Positions 15,743 through 26,446 of a DNA stretch of 59,474 bases are shown here, piece by piece. Made by a program: the position numbers and the translations under genes. This stretch comes from an uncultured Erysipelotrichaceae bacterium (lineage in GTDB: Bacteria; Bacillota_I; Bacilli_A; RF39; UBA660). The notes beneath the pieces were generated by a model. That model searched no databases and had not been told where the DNA came from. It saw nothing but the letters and a program-made list of their open reading frames with translations. Within the stretch, counting starts at the first letter, position 1; every line of letters begins with the position of its first letter. Where the stretch lies: assembly GCA_948439995.1 (NCBI GenBank), contig CAOJNP010000004.1, positions 1 to 59,474 of the forward strand, written 5' to 3'.

Positions 15743-16271
15743 AAAATTAGAAGGAGAGCGAATCTATTTTTCTCCTGTATCAATCGAAGATGCGGAAATT
15801 TATACGAAATGGATGAATGATGAAGTGATTTGTAAAAATACAAATAATATGAGTCGTGTTACTTCCTTATTCAGTGAGAAAAATTGGTTAACTCAAGATC
15901 ATCCTTATACTTTTGCTATTCTTAAAAAAGAGAATGATGAATTAATCGGAAATATTGGCTTGGAATCGGTTGATTTTTTACATCAAAATGCGGAACTTGG
16001 AATTATGATTGGCGAAGAAAAAAATCGTCATTCTGGATATGGATCGGAAGCAATTCGTTTGATGTTAAAATATTGTTTTCAATTTTTAAATTTTCATTCG
16101 ATTCAACTCACTGTATTATCTTTTCATAACCAGGCAATTTCTTGTTATAAAAAGATAGGATTTCAAGAAGTAGGAAGAATTCAAGAAGTTATTTATATGG
16201 ATGGTAAGTATTATGATCGTATTATCATGCAATTATTAAAAAAAGATTGGAGAGAAAATGATGAAGAATAA
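15729..16271 (+). CDS. GNAT acetyltransferase, RimJ/RimL type
   Basis: The 180-aa protein has the acetyl-CoA loop region (GIMIGEEKNRHSGYGSEAIR) and ends with the FHSIQLTVLSFHNQAISCYKKIGF helix-strand typical of GNATs that acetylate N-terminal amines or small molecules. It overlaps both neighbours in the T-box operon. Substrate unknown. Confidence 0.85.
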   Translation: MKYFKKLEGERIYFSPVSIEDAEIYTKWMNDEVICKNTNNMSRVTSLFSEKNWLTQDHPYTFAILKKENDELIGNIGLESVDFLHQNAELGIMIGEEKNRHSGYGSEAIRLMLKYCFQFLNFHSIQLTVLSFHNQAISCYKKIGFQEVGRIQEVIYMDGKYYDRIIMQLLKKDWRENDEE

Positions 16272-17646
16272 AACAATGGAAGAATTGGTAAATTTTTGTA
16301 AGCAATATGGATTTATTTTTCAAGGAAGTGAAATTTATGGAGGATTATCAAATACTTGGGATTATGGTCCTTTGGGAATTCTTTTAAAAGAGAATGTACG
16401 TCGTGCTTGGTGGAAAAAGTTTATTCAAGAAAACCCTTATAATTATGGAATTCAAAGTTCGATTTTAATGAATCCTAAAGTGTGGGAAGCAACTGGACAT
16501 GTTACGAATTTTAACGATCCACTAATGGATTGTAAACGATGCAAAAATCGTTATCGTGCTGATAAAATTGTCGATGCTTATTTGCATGAGCATGATATTG
16601 ATCAAAATAGCGATGGATGGAGTAAAGAAAAATTAGAAACTTTTATTCGGGAAAGTAATAGTCCTTGCCCTAATTGCGGAGCTTGTGATTTTACTGAAAT
16701 TCGCCAGTTTAATACCATGTTTAAAACATTTCAAGGAGTAACAGAAGATGCCAAAGCAACGGTTTATTTACGTCCTGAAACGGCACAAGGAATGTTTGTA
16801 AATTTTTTAAATGTTCAAAGAAGTATGCGACTTAAACTTCCTTTTGGAATTGGACAAACAGGGAAAAGTTTTCGTAATGAAATTACACCAGGAAATTTTA
16901 CTTTTCGAACTCGAGAATTTGAGCAAATGGAATTAGAATTTTTTTGTAAACCTGGAGAAGATTTAGAATGGTTTGGTTATTATAAAAGTTATTGTATGGA
17001 TTTTTTAACTAGTTTAGGTCTTTCCAAAGAACATTTAAGATATCGAGATCACGAAAAAGAAGAATTAGCATTTTATTCTGTAGCTACTACTGATATTGAA
17101 TATGAATACATTCATGGTTTTGATGAATTATGGGGAATTGCTGATCGTACGGATTATGATTTATCAGTTCATCAAGAATATTCCAAAGAAGATTTACGTT
17201 ATTTGGATCCTGATACCAATGAAAAATACATCCCTTATGTTATTGAACCAGCAGTAGGTCTGGATCGAATGATTTTAGCTTTTTTAACCGAAGCTTATCA
17301 AAAAGAGATTGTAGAAGGAGAAGAAAGAATAGTTTTAAAAATACATTCTTATCTTGCTCCAATTAAAGTAACCATTTTGCCACTTGTTAAAAAAATTCAT
17401 GGAGATAAAGCCAAAGAAATTTATGGAGATCTTGCAAAATATTTTCAAGTTTCTTATGATGAATCTGGAAGTATTGGGAAACGATATCGTAGAAGCGATG
17501 CAATTGGTACTCCATTTTGTATTACAATCGATGATGAAACATTAAATTTTCATACTGTAACTGTTCGAGATCGAGATACAATGAAACAGATTACAATTGA
17601 TTTAAATGAGTTAAAAGATTATGTTTTAGAAAAGATTCAATTTTAA
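16258..17646 (+). CDS. glyQS: Glycyl-tRNA synthetase, homodimeric type
   Basis: The 462-aa protein is the single-chain alpha2 GlyRS: EIYGGLSNTWDYGPLG (motif 1 region), PETAQGMFVNF, motif 2 GKSFRNEITPGNFTFRTREF and motif 3 EPAVGLDRMILAFL, then a C-terminal anticodon-binding domain. A Zn-like CKRCKNRY...CPNCGAC insertion is present. It is last in the T-box operon and followed by a terminator. Tandem ATGs at 16258 and 16261 are equally plausible starts. Confidence 0.96.
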   Translation: MMKNKTMEELVNFCKQYGFIFQGSEIYGGLSNTWDYGPLGILLKENVRRAWWKKFIQENPYNYGIQSSILMNPKVWEATGHVTNFNDPLMDCKRCKNRYRADKIVDAYLHEHDIDQNSDGWSKEKLETFIRESNSPCPNCGACDFTEIRQFNTMFKTFQGVTEDAKATVYLRPETAQGMFVNFLNVQRSMRLKLPFGIGQTGKSFRNEITPGNFTFRTREFEQMELEFFCKPGEDLEWFGYYKSYCMDFLTSLGLSKEHLRYRDHEKEELAFYSVATTDIEYEYIHGFDELWGIADRTDYDLSVHQEYSKEDLRYLDPDTNEKYIPYVIEPAVGLDRMILAFLTEAYQKEIVEGEERIVLKIHSYLAPIKVTILPLVKKIHGDKAKEIYGDLAKYFQVSYDESGSIGKRYRRSDAIGTPFCITIDDETLNFHTVTVRDRDTMKQITIDLNELKDYVLEKIQF

Positions 17647-17670
17647 AAGTCCTTTGATTGGACTTTTTTC
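17645..17670 (+). terminator. Terminator of the glyQS operon
   Basis: AAAAGTCC (17645-17652) pairs with GGACTTTT (17660-17667) and is followed by T residues; it overlaps the stop codon of glyQS. Confidence 0.85.
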
Positions 17671-17697
17671 ATTCCTATTTGTTTTTTTAGTTCTTTT

Positions 17698-17726
17698 TTG
17701 TCAAAACAGAATTCTTATGTTAGAAT
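17698..17726 (+). promoter_or_regulatory. Promoter of the ABC-type IV permease-like gene
   Basis: TTGTCA (17698-17703), 17 bp, TAGAAT (17721-17726). Its position argues against starting the next gene at the TTG at 17698, which is the -35 box itself. Confidence 0.65.
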
Positions 17727-17751
17727 AGATGTAGAATTTGGAGAATCGTTT

Positions 17752-18426
17752 ATGAAAGAAAGAAAATTTGCAGAAGGAATATGCTTTTGGAAATTGTTTT
17801 GGATCTTTTTAATAGGTTCTATTTTTGGAGCATATTATGAGCAAATTTTAAATCTAATGATTCATTATCATTATCATCATGAATTTGTATGGCAATTAAG
17901 AAGAGGGGTAATTTATGGTCCCATTAGTCCAGTTTATGGAGCTGGAGCTTTGTTATTTGCTCTTTTTTTAATTCGTCATTTTAAAAGTAATTTTCATCTT
18001 TTTTTTAAAGCTGCATTGATTGGTGGTTTTTTTGAGTATGCGATGAGCTTTTTTCAAGAGACATTTTTGGGTACTATTTCATGGGATTATAGTAATGAAT
18101 TTTTAAATCTAAATGGTAGAACAACCATTCCGTTCATGATTGTTTGGGGACTTTTTGGACTTTTATTTGCAAAAGTAATTTATCCTATGATTTCTAATTA
18201 TATTGAATATTTTCCCAAAAAATTTGGTCAAATTTTTAGTATTATTTTGTTGGTTCTTTTAATTCTTGATTTTACAATTTCTTGGGGAGCTTTATTTCGT
18301 CAGAGATTGCGTTTAAAAGGGCATGAACCAATTACTTTTATTGGAGAATTTTTTGATCATCATTTTTCTGATGAATTTTTACGAAAATATTATTCAAATA
18401 TGAAAATTATTCCAGTTTCAAAATAA
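17752..18426 (+). CDS. Putative ABC-transporter type IV membrane protein (CmpB-like)
   Basis: The 224-aa protein has five or six TM segments with WLFLIGSIFGAYYEQ-like and GVIYGPISPVYGAGALL motifs and ETFLGTISWDY, matching the PF06541-type putative permease family. No ATPase neighbour exists, and the family's function is unknown. ATG 17752 follows TTTGGAG at good spacing and lies 20-25 nt after the predicted transcription start. Confidence 0.7.
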   Translation: MKERKFAEGICFWKLFWIFLIGSIFGAYYEQILNLMIHYHYHHEFVWQLRRGVIYGPISPVYGAGALLFALFLIRHFKSNFHLFFKAALIGGFFEYAMSFFQETFLGTISWDYSNEFLNLNGRTTIPFMIVWGLFGLLFAKVIYPMISNYIEYFPKKFGQIFSIILLVLLILDFTISWGALFRQRLRLKGHEPITFIGEFFDHHFSDEFLRKYYSNMKIIPVSK

Positions 18427-19431
18427 TATATTTAAGGTTGTTTTGAAAAGTCACATTAGTTCTTCTTATAATAATCAATTCTTTTTTTTAGTTTAATAAA
18501 AGTATTGTCCAATAGATGGAGTAAATAGTTTATTTTGGTGTGTGGGGATAAAAGTTTTATAACGATCAATTTTTTATATTTTGTTTGTTAACAAAGGCAA
18601 GACGTAACTTAATAATCTTTCTAAGCATTTTATATGAATATCCTTTAGATCTAGAAGAAGTAAGAGTAGCAATATTATGAGAATTTGTGATTCCATAGGA
18701 CAACTCATTTTGTATTGGAGAGCCTTTAATATCATTCCAGTTAGAGATAATATAATTATATTTTTGCTGGTAGTATCTTCACGTTTAGGAATGTGTTGAT
18801 TTTGTACCTTATGAAATAGAATATGCAACACATTCTAATTATTATTTAGGAAGAAAATGTGATAAAGAATATCAACATAATCGTATTATAAATAAAAAAA
18901 GAAATTAAGTGCAAATTACGATTTTTATTTGCAAGAATCTTAATTCATAGTTTTACAATTATTATCTTTTAATATTACTAAATTTTTTTAGAAATTACTA
19001 TGATACATGTTTCATGCTATATAATAAAGGTAATACTATAAAGCGAAAACTTTAGTTGCTTTGCAACTAGTCTCGCCTATAAAACTATACTTCAATACTA
19101 TGCAACCCCATAGTATCTTTTTAATATTTAAAAATTAATGTTTTAAAAAAATTTCAAATTTTTACTACTAATTTACTACTTTTGAAAGTTAAAATTTAAG
19201 GATTCTAACAATTTTTTAAGAAATATCCTTAAAAAATAAATTAGTTGTATCCATAGATAAATAAGGGTTACGAGAATATTTAAGAATTTATGAAATATAC
19301 TCAAAAAATACTGTATTTTTTACTAAAAAGGACAACAAAGTTTAAAAAAGGAAAGAAATTATTGGAACTAAAACTAGCAATTTTTGAATAAAAAATATAT
19401 AATGAAGAAATAGAAGCCTGAGGTGAGAGTT
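18427..19431. other. Gene-poor 1-kb stretch with decayed coding fragments
   Basis: No intact gene with an RBS is visible. On the minus strand, about 18770 down to 18575, one frame keeps 60-70 codons (SYGITNSHNIATLTSS, then KMLRKIIKLRLAFVNK) after an in-frame stop; on the plus strand about 18796-18908 a fragment reads VDFVPYEIEYATHSNYYLG. Both look like remains of genes I cannot identify. The right part holds an origin-like relic (19027-19117) and the hisS upstream region, with a TATAAT at 19398-19403. Confidence 0.45.
19027..19117. other. Relic of a CRESS-type replication origin
   Basis: AAGGTAATACTATA (19027-19040) is identical to the origin at 36714-36727 of the sigK element, so it contains TAGTATTAC on the minus strand. 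As in the intact origin, a short hairpin follows (19053-19059/19063-19069), then a GCC..CTATAAA motif. The flanking stem around the nonanucleotide is lost here. A further hairpin (19095-19102/19109-19116) with a T5 tail ends the unit. It fits an old insertion of a related element. Confidence 0.45.
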
Positions 19432-20733
19432 TTGAAAAATATTGAAATTCGAAATGTGAAAGGAACATTTGATTATTTACCAAAAGAACAACAAATAAGA
19501 AATCAAGTAGAGAATAGTTTAAAAGAAGTTTTTGAATCTTTTGGATATCTACCAGTTGTTACACCAACACTTTGCTATTACGACGTATTAGCTAGTAAAT
19601 ATGGGGGTGGAGCAGAAATTTTGAAAGAGGTTTATCATTTAACTGATCAAGGAGAAAGAAATCTTGCACTTCGTTATGATTTAACCGTTCCTTTTGCAAA
19701 ACTAATTACTCTTACAAAAGATTTAAACATGCCTTTTAAACGATATGAAATTGGTAAAGTATTTCGTGATGGTCCAGTTAAAGTGGGTAGAAATCGTGAA
19801 TTTATTCAATGTGATGTCGATGTTGTTGGCGTTTCAGATGTAATGATTGATGCAGAACTAATTAGTCTTTACATTCATGCTTTTAATAAATTGAATATTT
19901 CTTATACCGTTTTTTATAATAATCGCAAGTTAATGACTGGAATTTTACAAGTTTGCGGAGTAGAAGAAGAAAAAATGAATTCTGTAATTACTGTGATTGA
20001 TAAATTTAAAAAATTATCTCAAAATGAGATTAAAAAGGAATTTTTTAATTGTGGTATGAAAGAAGAGCAAATCTCTAAATTATATGAATATTTTAATATG
20101 GAATTTGAAGAAATTCTTGCTCAATTTCAAGAAACAGATCATTCTTTAATTCAAGAAGGAATTAAAGAATTAAAGGAAGTAAAAGATTATTTAAACACTT
20201 TAGGTGTGGAAGAAAAGACTCAAATTGATTTTACTTTAGCAAGAGGTCTTGATATTTATACAGGAACAGTATTTGAAGTTTTTGCAAAAATTAGTAACAT
20301 GACTTCTGCAATCGGTGGTGGTGGAAGATATGATAAAATTATTACTAATTTTATTGATGATGGATTGGAATATCCAGCTGTTGGATGTAGTTTTGGATTG
20401 GATGCCATTGTTGAAGTGTTAAAAGAGCAAGAAATTCTTCAAAAAAGAAGTACAATTGATTTATTTTTGGTGCCACTGAATACCAAAAAAGAATCTTTGA
20501 AATTAGCAAATGAACTTCGAAAAAGAGGAATTAAAGTAGATATTCAATATAACGAAAGAAAATTAAATAAAATATTAAATTCGATAGATCGAGAAAATAT
20601 CCCCTTTGTTATTGTTTTAGGAGAAAATGAAGTAAAAGAAAATAAAATAATTTTGAAAAATATGATTCATAAAACAAATCATGAATTTTCTATTCAGGAT
20701 TATGAGAATATTAGTAAAATGATTCGAGAATGA
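19432..20733 (+). CDS. hisS: Histidyl-tRNA synthetase
   Basis: The protein of about 433 aa shows KGTFDYLPKEQQIRN, motif 2 RYDLTVPFAKLI...RYEIGKVFRDGPVKVGRNREFIQCDVD, HisA motif FTLARGLDIYTGTVFEV and GGGRYDKI, followed by the class IIa anticodon-binding domain. It charges tRNA-His. AGGTGA upstream points to the TTG at 19432; a GTG at 19423 sits inside the RBS. It has no T-box and stands alone before tgt. Confidence 0.95.
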   Translation: MKNIEIRNVKGTFDYLPKEQQIRNQVENSLKEVFESFGYLPVVTPTLCYYDVLASKYGGGAEILKEVYHLTDQGERNLALRYDLTVPFAKLITLTKDLNMPFKRYEIGKVFRDGPVKVGRNREFIQCDVDVVGVSDVMIDAELISLYIHAFNKLNISYTVFYNNRKLMTGILQVCGVEEEKMNSVITVIDKFKKLSQNEIKKEFFNCGMKEEQISKLYEYFNMEFEEILAQFQETDHSLIQEGIKELKEVKDYLNTLGVEEKTQIDFTLARGLDIYTGTVFEVFAKISNMTSAIGGGGRYDKIITNFIDDGLEYPAVGCSFGLDAIVEVLKEQEILQKRSTIDLFLVPLNTKKESLKLANELRKRGIKVDIQYNERKLNKILNSIDRENIPFVIVLGENEVKENKIILKNMIHKTNHEFSIQDYENISKMIRE

Positions 20734-20779
20734 GAATTTCTCTTTTTTTATGAATTAGTGTCAATCTGATGAATCATAA

Positions 20780-22253
<1,474 letters not shown>

Positions 22254-22296
22254 TAAATTCCTTTTTTATAGATGATAGATTCTTATTTATTAAATC

Positions 22297-22327
22297 AAAA
22301 AACTTAACCTTTTAGTTAAGTTTTTTT
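22297..22327. terminator. Bidirectional terminator between convergent genes
   Basis: A 12-bp stem (22297-22308/22315-22326) with A tract before and T tract after serves both the rightward pilin-like gene and the leftward TIGR04086-like gene. Confidence 0.85.
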
Positions 22328-22333
22328 GTGACT

Positions 22334-22705
22334 TTAGGATCCATTTGTTTTTCTATTAATTCCAATCATTGCACTTACAATACTTATGATTAAAATAATT
22401 AAATAATAAAGAACTCTATAAATTGTTAATGGGGACCAAAAAAAGATCATGTTTAAGAAAATTAAAGTTAAAATTAGTATTCCACCAATTTTGAGTCCTT
22501 TTAAATAACCATTTTTTAAAGCAAGTTTTCCTGATGAATAACCGATATAAAATGTGATTATAAGCATATAAATGATTAATATGATTTGACTTGTTTTGCC
22601 AACAAATATACCAAAATAATTCAATATACTAAGAAGTAGAGATAAAAGAATGCTACTTCCTAAAAATAAAAGTAAAACTTTTCCATAGTGTTTTAATTGT
22701 TTCAT
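22334..22705 (-). CDS. TIGR04086-family membrane protein
   Basis: The 123-aa protein has four TM helices, with LLLFLGSSILLSLLLSILNYFG and the short polar GYSSGKLALKNGYLKGLKIG loop that characterises this small Firmicute family. Role unknown. AAAGGA precedes the ATG at 22705; a longer frame to 22738 has no RBS. Confidence 0.75.
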   Translation of the reverse strand: MKQLKHYGKVLLLFLGSSILLSLLLSILNYFGIFVGKTSQIILIIYMLIITFYIGYSSGKLALKNGYLKGLKIGGILILTLIFLNMIFFWSPLTIYRVLYYLIILIISIVSAMIGINRKTNGS

Positions 22706-22782
22706 TATATCAATTCCTTTAATAAATTGTATGATCATGATTAAAAATTTATTCTTTTGACCATAATACTATTGGTGATAAT

Positions 22783-23430
22783 ATGAATGAAATTTTTAAA
22801 ATTTTAATCCGAACTACTTTTTTTTACTTTTTTATTGTTTTATTGTATCGAATTATGGGAAAGCGAGAAATTGGTCAATTAGGAATCATTGATTTAATTG
22901 TTTCTATTTTGATTGCAGAATTAGTAGCAATCAGTATTGAAAATATTGATGCATCTATTTGGATGACCATTGTCCCTTTAACATTATTAGTTGGTTTGGA
23001 GCTATTGTTAGCATTCGTTAGTATCAAATCAAGAACATTTCGAACTTTTTTTGGGGGAAAACCATCCTTAATAGTGGTAAATGGAAAAGTAAATTATCGT
23101 GAAATGGTTCGTCAGCGTTACTCAATGGATGATTTACTTTTAAGTCTTCGTCAAAAATCAATTAAGAGTATTGATGAAGTAGAATATGCTTTTTTGGAAC
23201 CAAATGGAAAGCTATCTATTTTTCAATATAATTTTTTCAAGTTGAGTTCAGATTATCCAATGCCACTTATTTTGGATGGAAGCTTACAAAAGAAAGCATT
23301 AGAATATATTCATAAAAGTGAATATTGGTTGCAAAAGGAATTATCGCGAAAGAACTTAAATGTAAGTGACGTTTTTTACGCATTTTATAAAAAGAAAAAA
23401 ATTTACTTAATTCGAAAATGCGACTTATAA
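22783..23430 (+). CDS. DUF421 membrane protein (YetF/YrbG type)
   Basis: The 215-aa protein has three N-terminal TM helices with KREIGQLGIIDLIVSILIAEL and then a cytoplasmic domain with GKPSLIVVNGKVNYREM, MDDLLLSLRQKSIKSIDEVEYAFLE, which is the DUF421 signature. In Bacillus such proteins (YetF, YrbG) affect spore or stress traits. It is a single-gene unit. Confidence 0.88.
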   Translation: MNEIFKILIRTTFFYFFIVLLYRIMGKREIGQLGIIDLIVSILIAELVAISIENIDASIWMTIVPLTLLVGLELLLAFVSIKSRTFRTFFGGKPSLIVVNGKVNYREMVRQRYSMDDLLLSLRQKSIKSIDEVEYAFLEPNGKLSIFQYNFFKLSSDYPMPLILDGSLQKKALEYIHKSEYWLQKELSRKNLNVSDVFYAFYKKKKIYLIRKCDL

Positions 23431-23645
23431 CAAATTGTTAAAAAAAGATTTTTTTAAGAGCAGTGGAAAAGATTGATAAGTGATTATTTATTCCTTTTAA
23501 AACAACCTGATTAATTTTTACTTTTTTTTTGAAATCAATTTATGAATTTCTTTAAATTTTTTGAAAAAAATTGTAAGAAATCTTTTTTATTTTTTCCTAG
23601 AATGCTATAATAAATCATAAGATTTATAAAAAAGGAGATGCTGGT

Positions 23646-24176
23646 ATGGAAAAGAAAAAAAAGAGTCGCATTAAGCGAGCAAGATTCCGTCTGTTTTTTT
23701 TAGTAATCGGTTGTATTTTAGGGATTGGTGTTGTTTTTCTTTTCTTGATACATCATCTTTTTGAAATTCAAATTCCAGAACGTCTTCGTTATATTAAAGA
23801 TTATCAAGAATTTACACTATCTGTTGATACCGTTCCAGGTTGTACAGATGAAATTTATCCTTTGTTTCAATATGAAAATCAGATTTATAATGGAATCTGT
23901 GTTTGGAATGTTAGCGTTAATTATGGAACGGTAAAAGCACCTTTAAAAATGGTTTTAGAAGAGAAATATATTGAATTAAAAGATGTTTTAAAAAAGATGG
24001 GTCAATTGCAAGTAGATCCTCAAAGTGATTTTTTAGCTCAATATGAATATCGTAGAAGCGATCTAACGAATGAAAATTATCGGGTTACCGTTCTTCAAAA
24101 TCCATATCAAAATGTAGAATTAACACAAGTAACATTTGAACCATTCTTGGAAAAAATAGAAGAAAATGAAAATTAG
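23646..24176 (+). CDS. Hypothetical membrane-anchored protein
   Basis: The 176-aa protein has a very basic N terminus (KKKKSRIKRARFR), one TM helix (about 18-38) and an external domain of about 135 aa with two cysteines (VPGCTDEI and NGICVWN), which may form a disulfide. GGAGATG precedes the ATG. No family recognised. The stop lies inside the terminator shared with spoVB. Confidence 0.6.
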   Translation: MEKKKKSRIKRARFRLFFLVIGCILGIGVVFLFLIHHLFEIQIPERLRYIKDYQEFTLSVDTVPGCTDEIYPLFQYENQIYNGICVWNVSVNYGTVKAPLKMVLEEKYIELKDVLKKMGQLQVDPQSDFLAQYEYRRSDLTNENYRVTVLQNPYQNVELTQVTFEPFLEKIEENEN

Positions 24177-24206
24177 GAAGCAAATAGATACTTCCTAATT
24201 TTTTTC
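24171..24206. terminator. Bidirectional terminator overlapping both stop codons
   Basis: AATTAGGAAG (24171-24180) pairs with CTTCCTAATT (24191-24200), T tract following. The hairpin codes for the last residues of both the 23646 gene and the convergent spoVB, whose frames overlap by 4 nt. Confidence 0.85.
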
Positions 24207-25471
24207 ATATTTAAAAATACCACAATGATGATATTAATCATTTCCGCATAAATTAAACTATACATGCCAATTTGACAAAAACATAAAATCGTTAAAGAAC
24301 TTAATTTTATAATTTCGCCGATTAAAGTAATTTTCATGGTTTCTTTGGCATAACCAAGTGCTTGTAACATGCTCATGAGTGGAGCTTCCAAATAAAATAA
24401 AACAAAAAATGGAGCCAGTATACGAATATAATCTAAACCTAAATTGGTATTATAAATCATATGTAATAAGGATTCTCGATAACAATATATGGTAATTGAA
24501 AAGAAAAGTCCAACGAAAAACGAAAAACCAATTGCTTGCCAAAATCTTCGCTTGATCATAGTTTTATTTCTCATCCCTAAATATTTACTGATTTCTGGAA
24601 TTAAAGCGGAGCAGACAGCTCCTACGAAAAAACTTGGCATTGTTAAAAGGGCAATAGTATATGCATTATAAGCTCCATATTCTCTTAAAATGTATTCATT
24701 CGAATAACCACAAAAAAGTAATAAGTTGGTTAAAATAATTGGTTCTAAAAAGAATCCAATATTCCCAATAAATCGAGATGAAACAGTGGGAAGAGAAATT
24801 GCAAATACTTCTTTCATCGTTTTTTTATTTGGTTTGATATCTTCTTTTTTTATTGTAAATTTTTTAGGAGCAAAACAAATAAAAGTAATGATACTTACGA
24901 TTTCTGTCACAATATTAAATAAAATTAAACCCATGACAGCGAAAAAAATAGATTGCTTCATAAGAAGGGGAAGCAAAAAAAGAATTAGCATAATTTTGAC
25001 GATTTGTTCTATGATGTTGGAAATAGTATTAGGTATCATTTTTTGTTTTCCAAAAAAGTATCCTCTTAAAATAGAAGAGATACTAATAAATGGGAGAGTT
25101 AGTGTCATTGCAATTAATAAATAATAGCAATCAGGATTTTTTAATAAATTGGTTGCGATAGTTTTGCTCATGAAAAACATAAAAGTGACAAGTATGATAT
25201 TTAATAGCATGATAATGAAGCTTGCTGAAAATAATATTTTGGAACTTTTAAATTTTTGTTCTGCAATCATTTTACTAATGGCAATGGGAAGACTTAAAGA
25301 TGCAATAGTAATTAAAAGAGAATAGGTTGGCATGACAATCGAATATAAACTCACTCCGGTTTCTCCAATAATTCTGGTATACATAATTTTAATGAAAAAA
25401 CCTAGTATTCTGGTAATTGCGCCACCTAACATTAGAATTAAAGTAGATGTAATAAATTTATTTTTCCTCAT
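24173..25471 (-). CDS. spoVB: SpoVB-like MOP flippase
   Basis: The 432-aa membrane protein has about 12-14 TM helices and the MurJ/SpoVB/Wzx pattern: GGAITRILGFFIKIMYTRIIG at the start, ISSILRGYFFGKQKMIPNTI, SLPTVSSRFIGNI. SpoVB exports lipid-linked precursors for spore cortex peptidoglycan. The comN gene (next, divergent) is its neighbour in Bacillus too, supporting the sporulation assignment over a vegetative flippase. Confidence 0.8.
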   Translation of the reverse strand: MRKNKFITSTLILMLGGAITRILGFFIKIMYTRIIGETGVSLYSIVMPTYSLLITIASLSLPIAISKMIAEQKFKSSKILFSASFIIMLLNIILVTFMFFMSKTIATNLLKNPDCYYLLIAMTLTLPFISISSILRGYFFGKQKMIPNTISNIIEQIVKIMLILFLLPLLMKQSIFFAVMGLILFNIVTEIVSIITFICFAPKKFTIKKEDIKPNKKTMKEVFAISLPTVSSRFIGNIGFFLEPIILTNLLLFCGYSNEYILREYGAYNAYTIALLTMPSFFVGAVCSALIPEISKYLGMRNKTMIKRRFWQAIGFSFFVGLFFSITIYCYRESLLHMIYNTNLGLDYIRILAPFFVLFYLEAPLMSMLQALGYAKETMKITLIGEIIKLSSLTILCFCQIGMYSLIYAEMINIIIVVFLNMKKIRKYLFAS

Positions 25472-25552
25472 AATTACTCCTTTTCTAAAAAAATTCTTTG
25501 ATATATAATAAATGTATGCATAACATATTGTTTTTAGATTTCAGGTGAGAAT

Positions 25553-25816
25553 ATGGAAGAAATAATTGAATCATTAGATCGTCTTTATGAGCGATTAGTC
25601 CCTGCTTTAAAAAGTAAAGAGTTGGAAATGCATAAAAATCATATGATTTATATAACAAAAAAAGATATTTGGAATTTTTTTTATCATACTAAATGGAAAA
25701 AAGGAATGGATTTAACGTTAGCAGATTTGGTAGATGATATTTTAAATACAGATAATTTTGAAATTGATGAATATGTGAGAAAAGAAAGAGAGACCAATTA
25801 TGAATCCAAAGATTAA
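25553..25816 (+). CDS. comN: ComN-like post-transcriptional regulator
   Basis: The 87-aa protein has the family pattern: LYERLVPALKSKELEMHKN then ITKKDIWNFFYHTKWKKG and LADLVDDILN. B. subtilis ComN binds a 5' mRNA element of comE and interacts with DivIVA; a divIVA gene lies about 4 kb downstream. The neighbour spoVB is conserved. The C terminus overlaps the MBL gene by 17 nt. Confidence 0.72.
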   Translation: MEEIIESLDRLYERLVPALKSKELEMHKNHMIYITKKDIWNFFYHTKWKKGMDLTLADLVDDILNTDNFEIDEYVRKERETNYESKD

Positions 25817-26438
25817 TGTTTTTGCACAAAATTCCATTTTGATTAGTGGGTCTTATAAGGTTTATTTTGACCCATTTCATATTCCTGAAAATTTTCATGA
25901 TGCGGATTATGTTTTTATTACACATCCTCATTGGGATCATTTTTCATTAGTAGATCTTTTAAAAGTTAGAAATGAAAATACTTCTTTTTTTGTTCCCAAA
26001 GAAATATATGAAGAACTTTTGGACATAGGAGTCAAAGAAGAACAAATCAAAGTAGTAAAACCGGATGAAATTTACTATTTTGAGAAGATGAGTTTTCAAG
26101 TGATTCCAGCATACAATATTTTAAAAGATCATCATTTGAAAGAAAGCAATTGGATGGGATATTTACTGACTATGGATGAAATTATTTATTATATTGCAGG
26201 AGATACTGATGTGACTCCAGAAAATAAAAATATTGCAGCAGATGTTTTATTTTTACCAGTAGGTGGAACTTATACGATGAATTATGAAGAAGCTGCGAAT
26301 CTTGCGAATTTGATTCATCCAAAGCTTGCAATTCCAACTCATTATTTGACTGTTGTCGGAAGTATTTCAGATGCAGAAAATTTTTGCAATTTATTAAAAA
26401 AAGAGATTGCAAGTAAAATTTTTTATAAAGAAAAGTAA
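25800..26438 (+). CDS. MBL-fold metallo-hydrolase (UlaG/UPF0173-like)
   Basis: The 212-aa protein has the metal motif HPHWDHFS (HxHxDH variant), a later GDT (IAGDTDVTPE) and HY near the C terminus (IPTHYLTVVG), as in UlaG-like lactonases and YtkL-type proteins. Substrate unknown. It overlaps comN and precedes the relA-like gene by 8 nt, so the three are probably co-transcribed. Confidence 0.82.
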   Translation: MNPKINVFAQNSILISGSYKVYFDPFHIPENFHDADYVFITHPHWDHFSLVDLLKVRNENTSFFVPKEIYEELLDIGVKEEQIKVVKPDEIYYFEKMSFQVIPAYNILKDHHLKESNWMGYLLTMDEIIYYIAGDTDVTPENKNIAADVLFLPVGGTYTMNYEEAANLANLIHPKLAIPTHYLTVVGSISDAENFCNLLKKEIASKIFYKEK

Positions 26439-26446
26439 GGTGTATT

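Noticed and set aside
18574-18831. 85-codon minus-strand frame as a gene
   Set aside because: No RBS, and a neighbouring frame is more protein-like; region looks decayed.
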